In this document: in pieces, positions 13,650 to 13,804 of the stretch
How positions within the stretch are numbered: position 1 is the stretch's first letter
Layout: every line of letters starts with the position of its first letter
Source of the DNA: Alcaligenaceae bacterium
GTDB taxonomy: Bacteria > Pseudomonadota > Gammaproteobacteria > Burkholderiales > Burkholderiaceae_B
Length of the DNA: 13,804 bases
Reading direction: 5' to 3'
Assembly (NCBI GenBank): GCA_947380655.1
Contig: CANCRX010000078.1
Location: forward strand, 1-13,804
Notes under the pieces: generated by a model
What the model was told of the DNA's origin: nothing
Databases searched by the model: none
What the model saw: the letters and a program-made list of their open reading frames with translations, nothing else
Made by a program: the position numbers and the translations under genes

Positions 13650-13804
13650 TTACTTACGGGCGAGATGTCTGAAAGTCATTGCAAGCATCGTGATGTCATC
13701 GGACTGCGGCGCATCGGCCGCATAGTTCTCCACATCGCGCTTGATGAAATGCACCATCTGCTCAAGATCATTACGGGGGGCTACTTTCAACGACTCAATC
13801 AAAC
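13650..13804 (-). CDS. PP2C/SpoIIE-type serine phosphatase, C-terminal end only (cut by window edge)
   Basis: A minus-strand frame open from the window edge ends in TAA at 13650 and encodes the last 51 complete codons of a larger protein. The end reads DDITMLAMTFRHLARK, and just before it comes ENYAADAPQSDD. The pattern (A/Q)xDDITxLxxxF close to the C-terminus is the last metal-binding aspartate motif and final strand of RsbU/SpoIIE-type PP2C phosphatases. The protein would dephosphorylate the STAS protein encoded 30 bases downstream. The N-terminal sensor or receiver domain that would reveal its input signal lies outside the window. Confidence 0.8.
   Translation of the reverse strand, partial: LIESLKVAPRNDLEQMVHFIKRDVENYAADAPQSDDITMLAMTFRHLARK

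Overview
The window looks like a chromosomal catabolic locus from a betaproteobacterium, most likely order Burkholderiales. The argument is two separate Bug/TctC-type periplasmic solute receptors (a family greatly expanded in Bordetella, Alcaligenaceae, Comamonadaceae and Oxalobacteraceae), a LysR regulator and a class III CoA-transferase. Base composition by eye is moderate, and the genus cannot be fixed from this sequence. There are no rRNA or tRNA genes, insertion sequences, phage genes or CRISPR arrays. Coding density is high; the longest gap is 188 bases.

Left part (57-4621): on the minus strand a LysR regulator (1130-2041) is followed by a Bug receptor (57-1055). Divergent from the regulator, on the plus strand, is a two-gene operon: a beta-hydroxyacid dehydrogenase of the 3-hydroxyisobutyrate dehydrogenase family (2195-3061) and a non-acylating aldehyde dehydrogenase (3095-4621). 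Middle part (4810-11612, minus strand): a three-gene operon of a single-chain biotin-dependent acyl-CoA carboxylase (BC-BCCP-CT, TTG start), a fused double CaiB/BaiF CoA-transferase, and a second Bug receptor. A 47-codon minus-strand ORF of uncertain status lies in the convergent gap at 4653-4796.

My working model (inference) is that the Bug proteins capture an organic acid. The dehydrogenase oxidises a beta-hydroxy acid to a semialdehyde, the aldehyde dehydrogenase makes the free (di)carboxylate, the CaiB-CaiB protein puts it on CoA, and the biotin carboxylase acts on the resulting or a downstream acyl-CoA. The LysR protein is the obvious local regulator. No TctA/TctB membrane subunits are present, so the permease must be elsewhere.

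Right part (11731-13804): divergent from the carboxylase is an exported Ntn-hydrolase of the penicillin V acylase/choloylglycine hydrolase family with a complete mature active site. Ten bases later comes a SpoIIAB/RsbW-like ATPase. Converging on it with a 1-base gap is a STAS anti-anti-sigma protein, preceded by the C-terminal end of a PP2C/RsbU-like phosphatase cut by the window edge. These last three are the parts of a partner-switching module (compare RsbU/V/W, or BtrU/V/W of Bordetella), with no sigma factor or output partner visible. Non-coding signals include two perfect inverted repeats in operon gaps (3072-3084, covering part of the aldehyde dehydrogenase ribosome binding site, and 5821-5837, covering the CoA-transferase stop codon) and two LysR-box-like T-N11-A sites.
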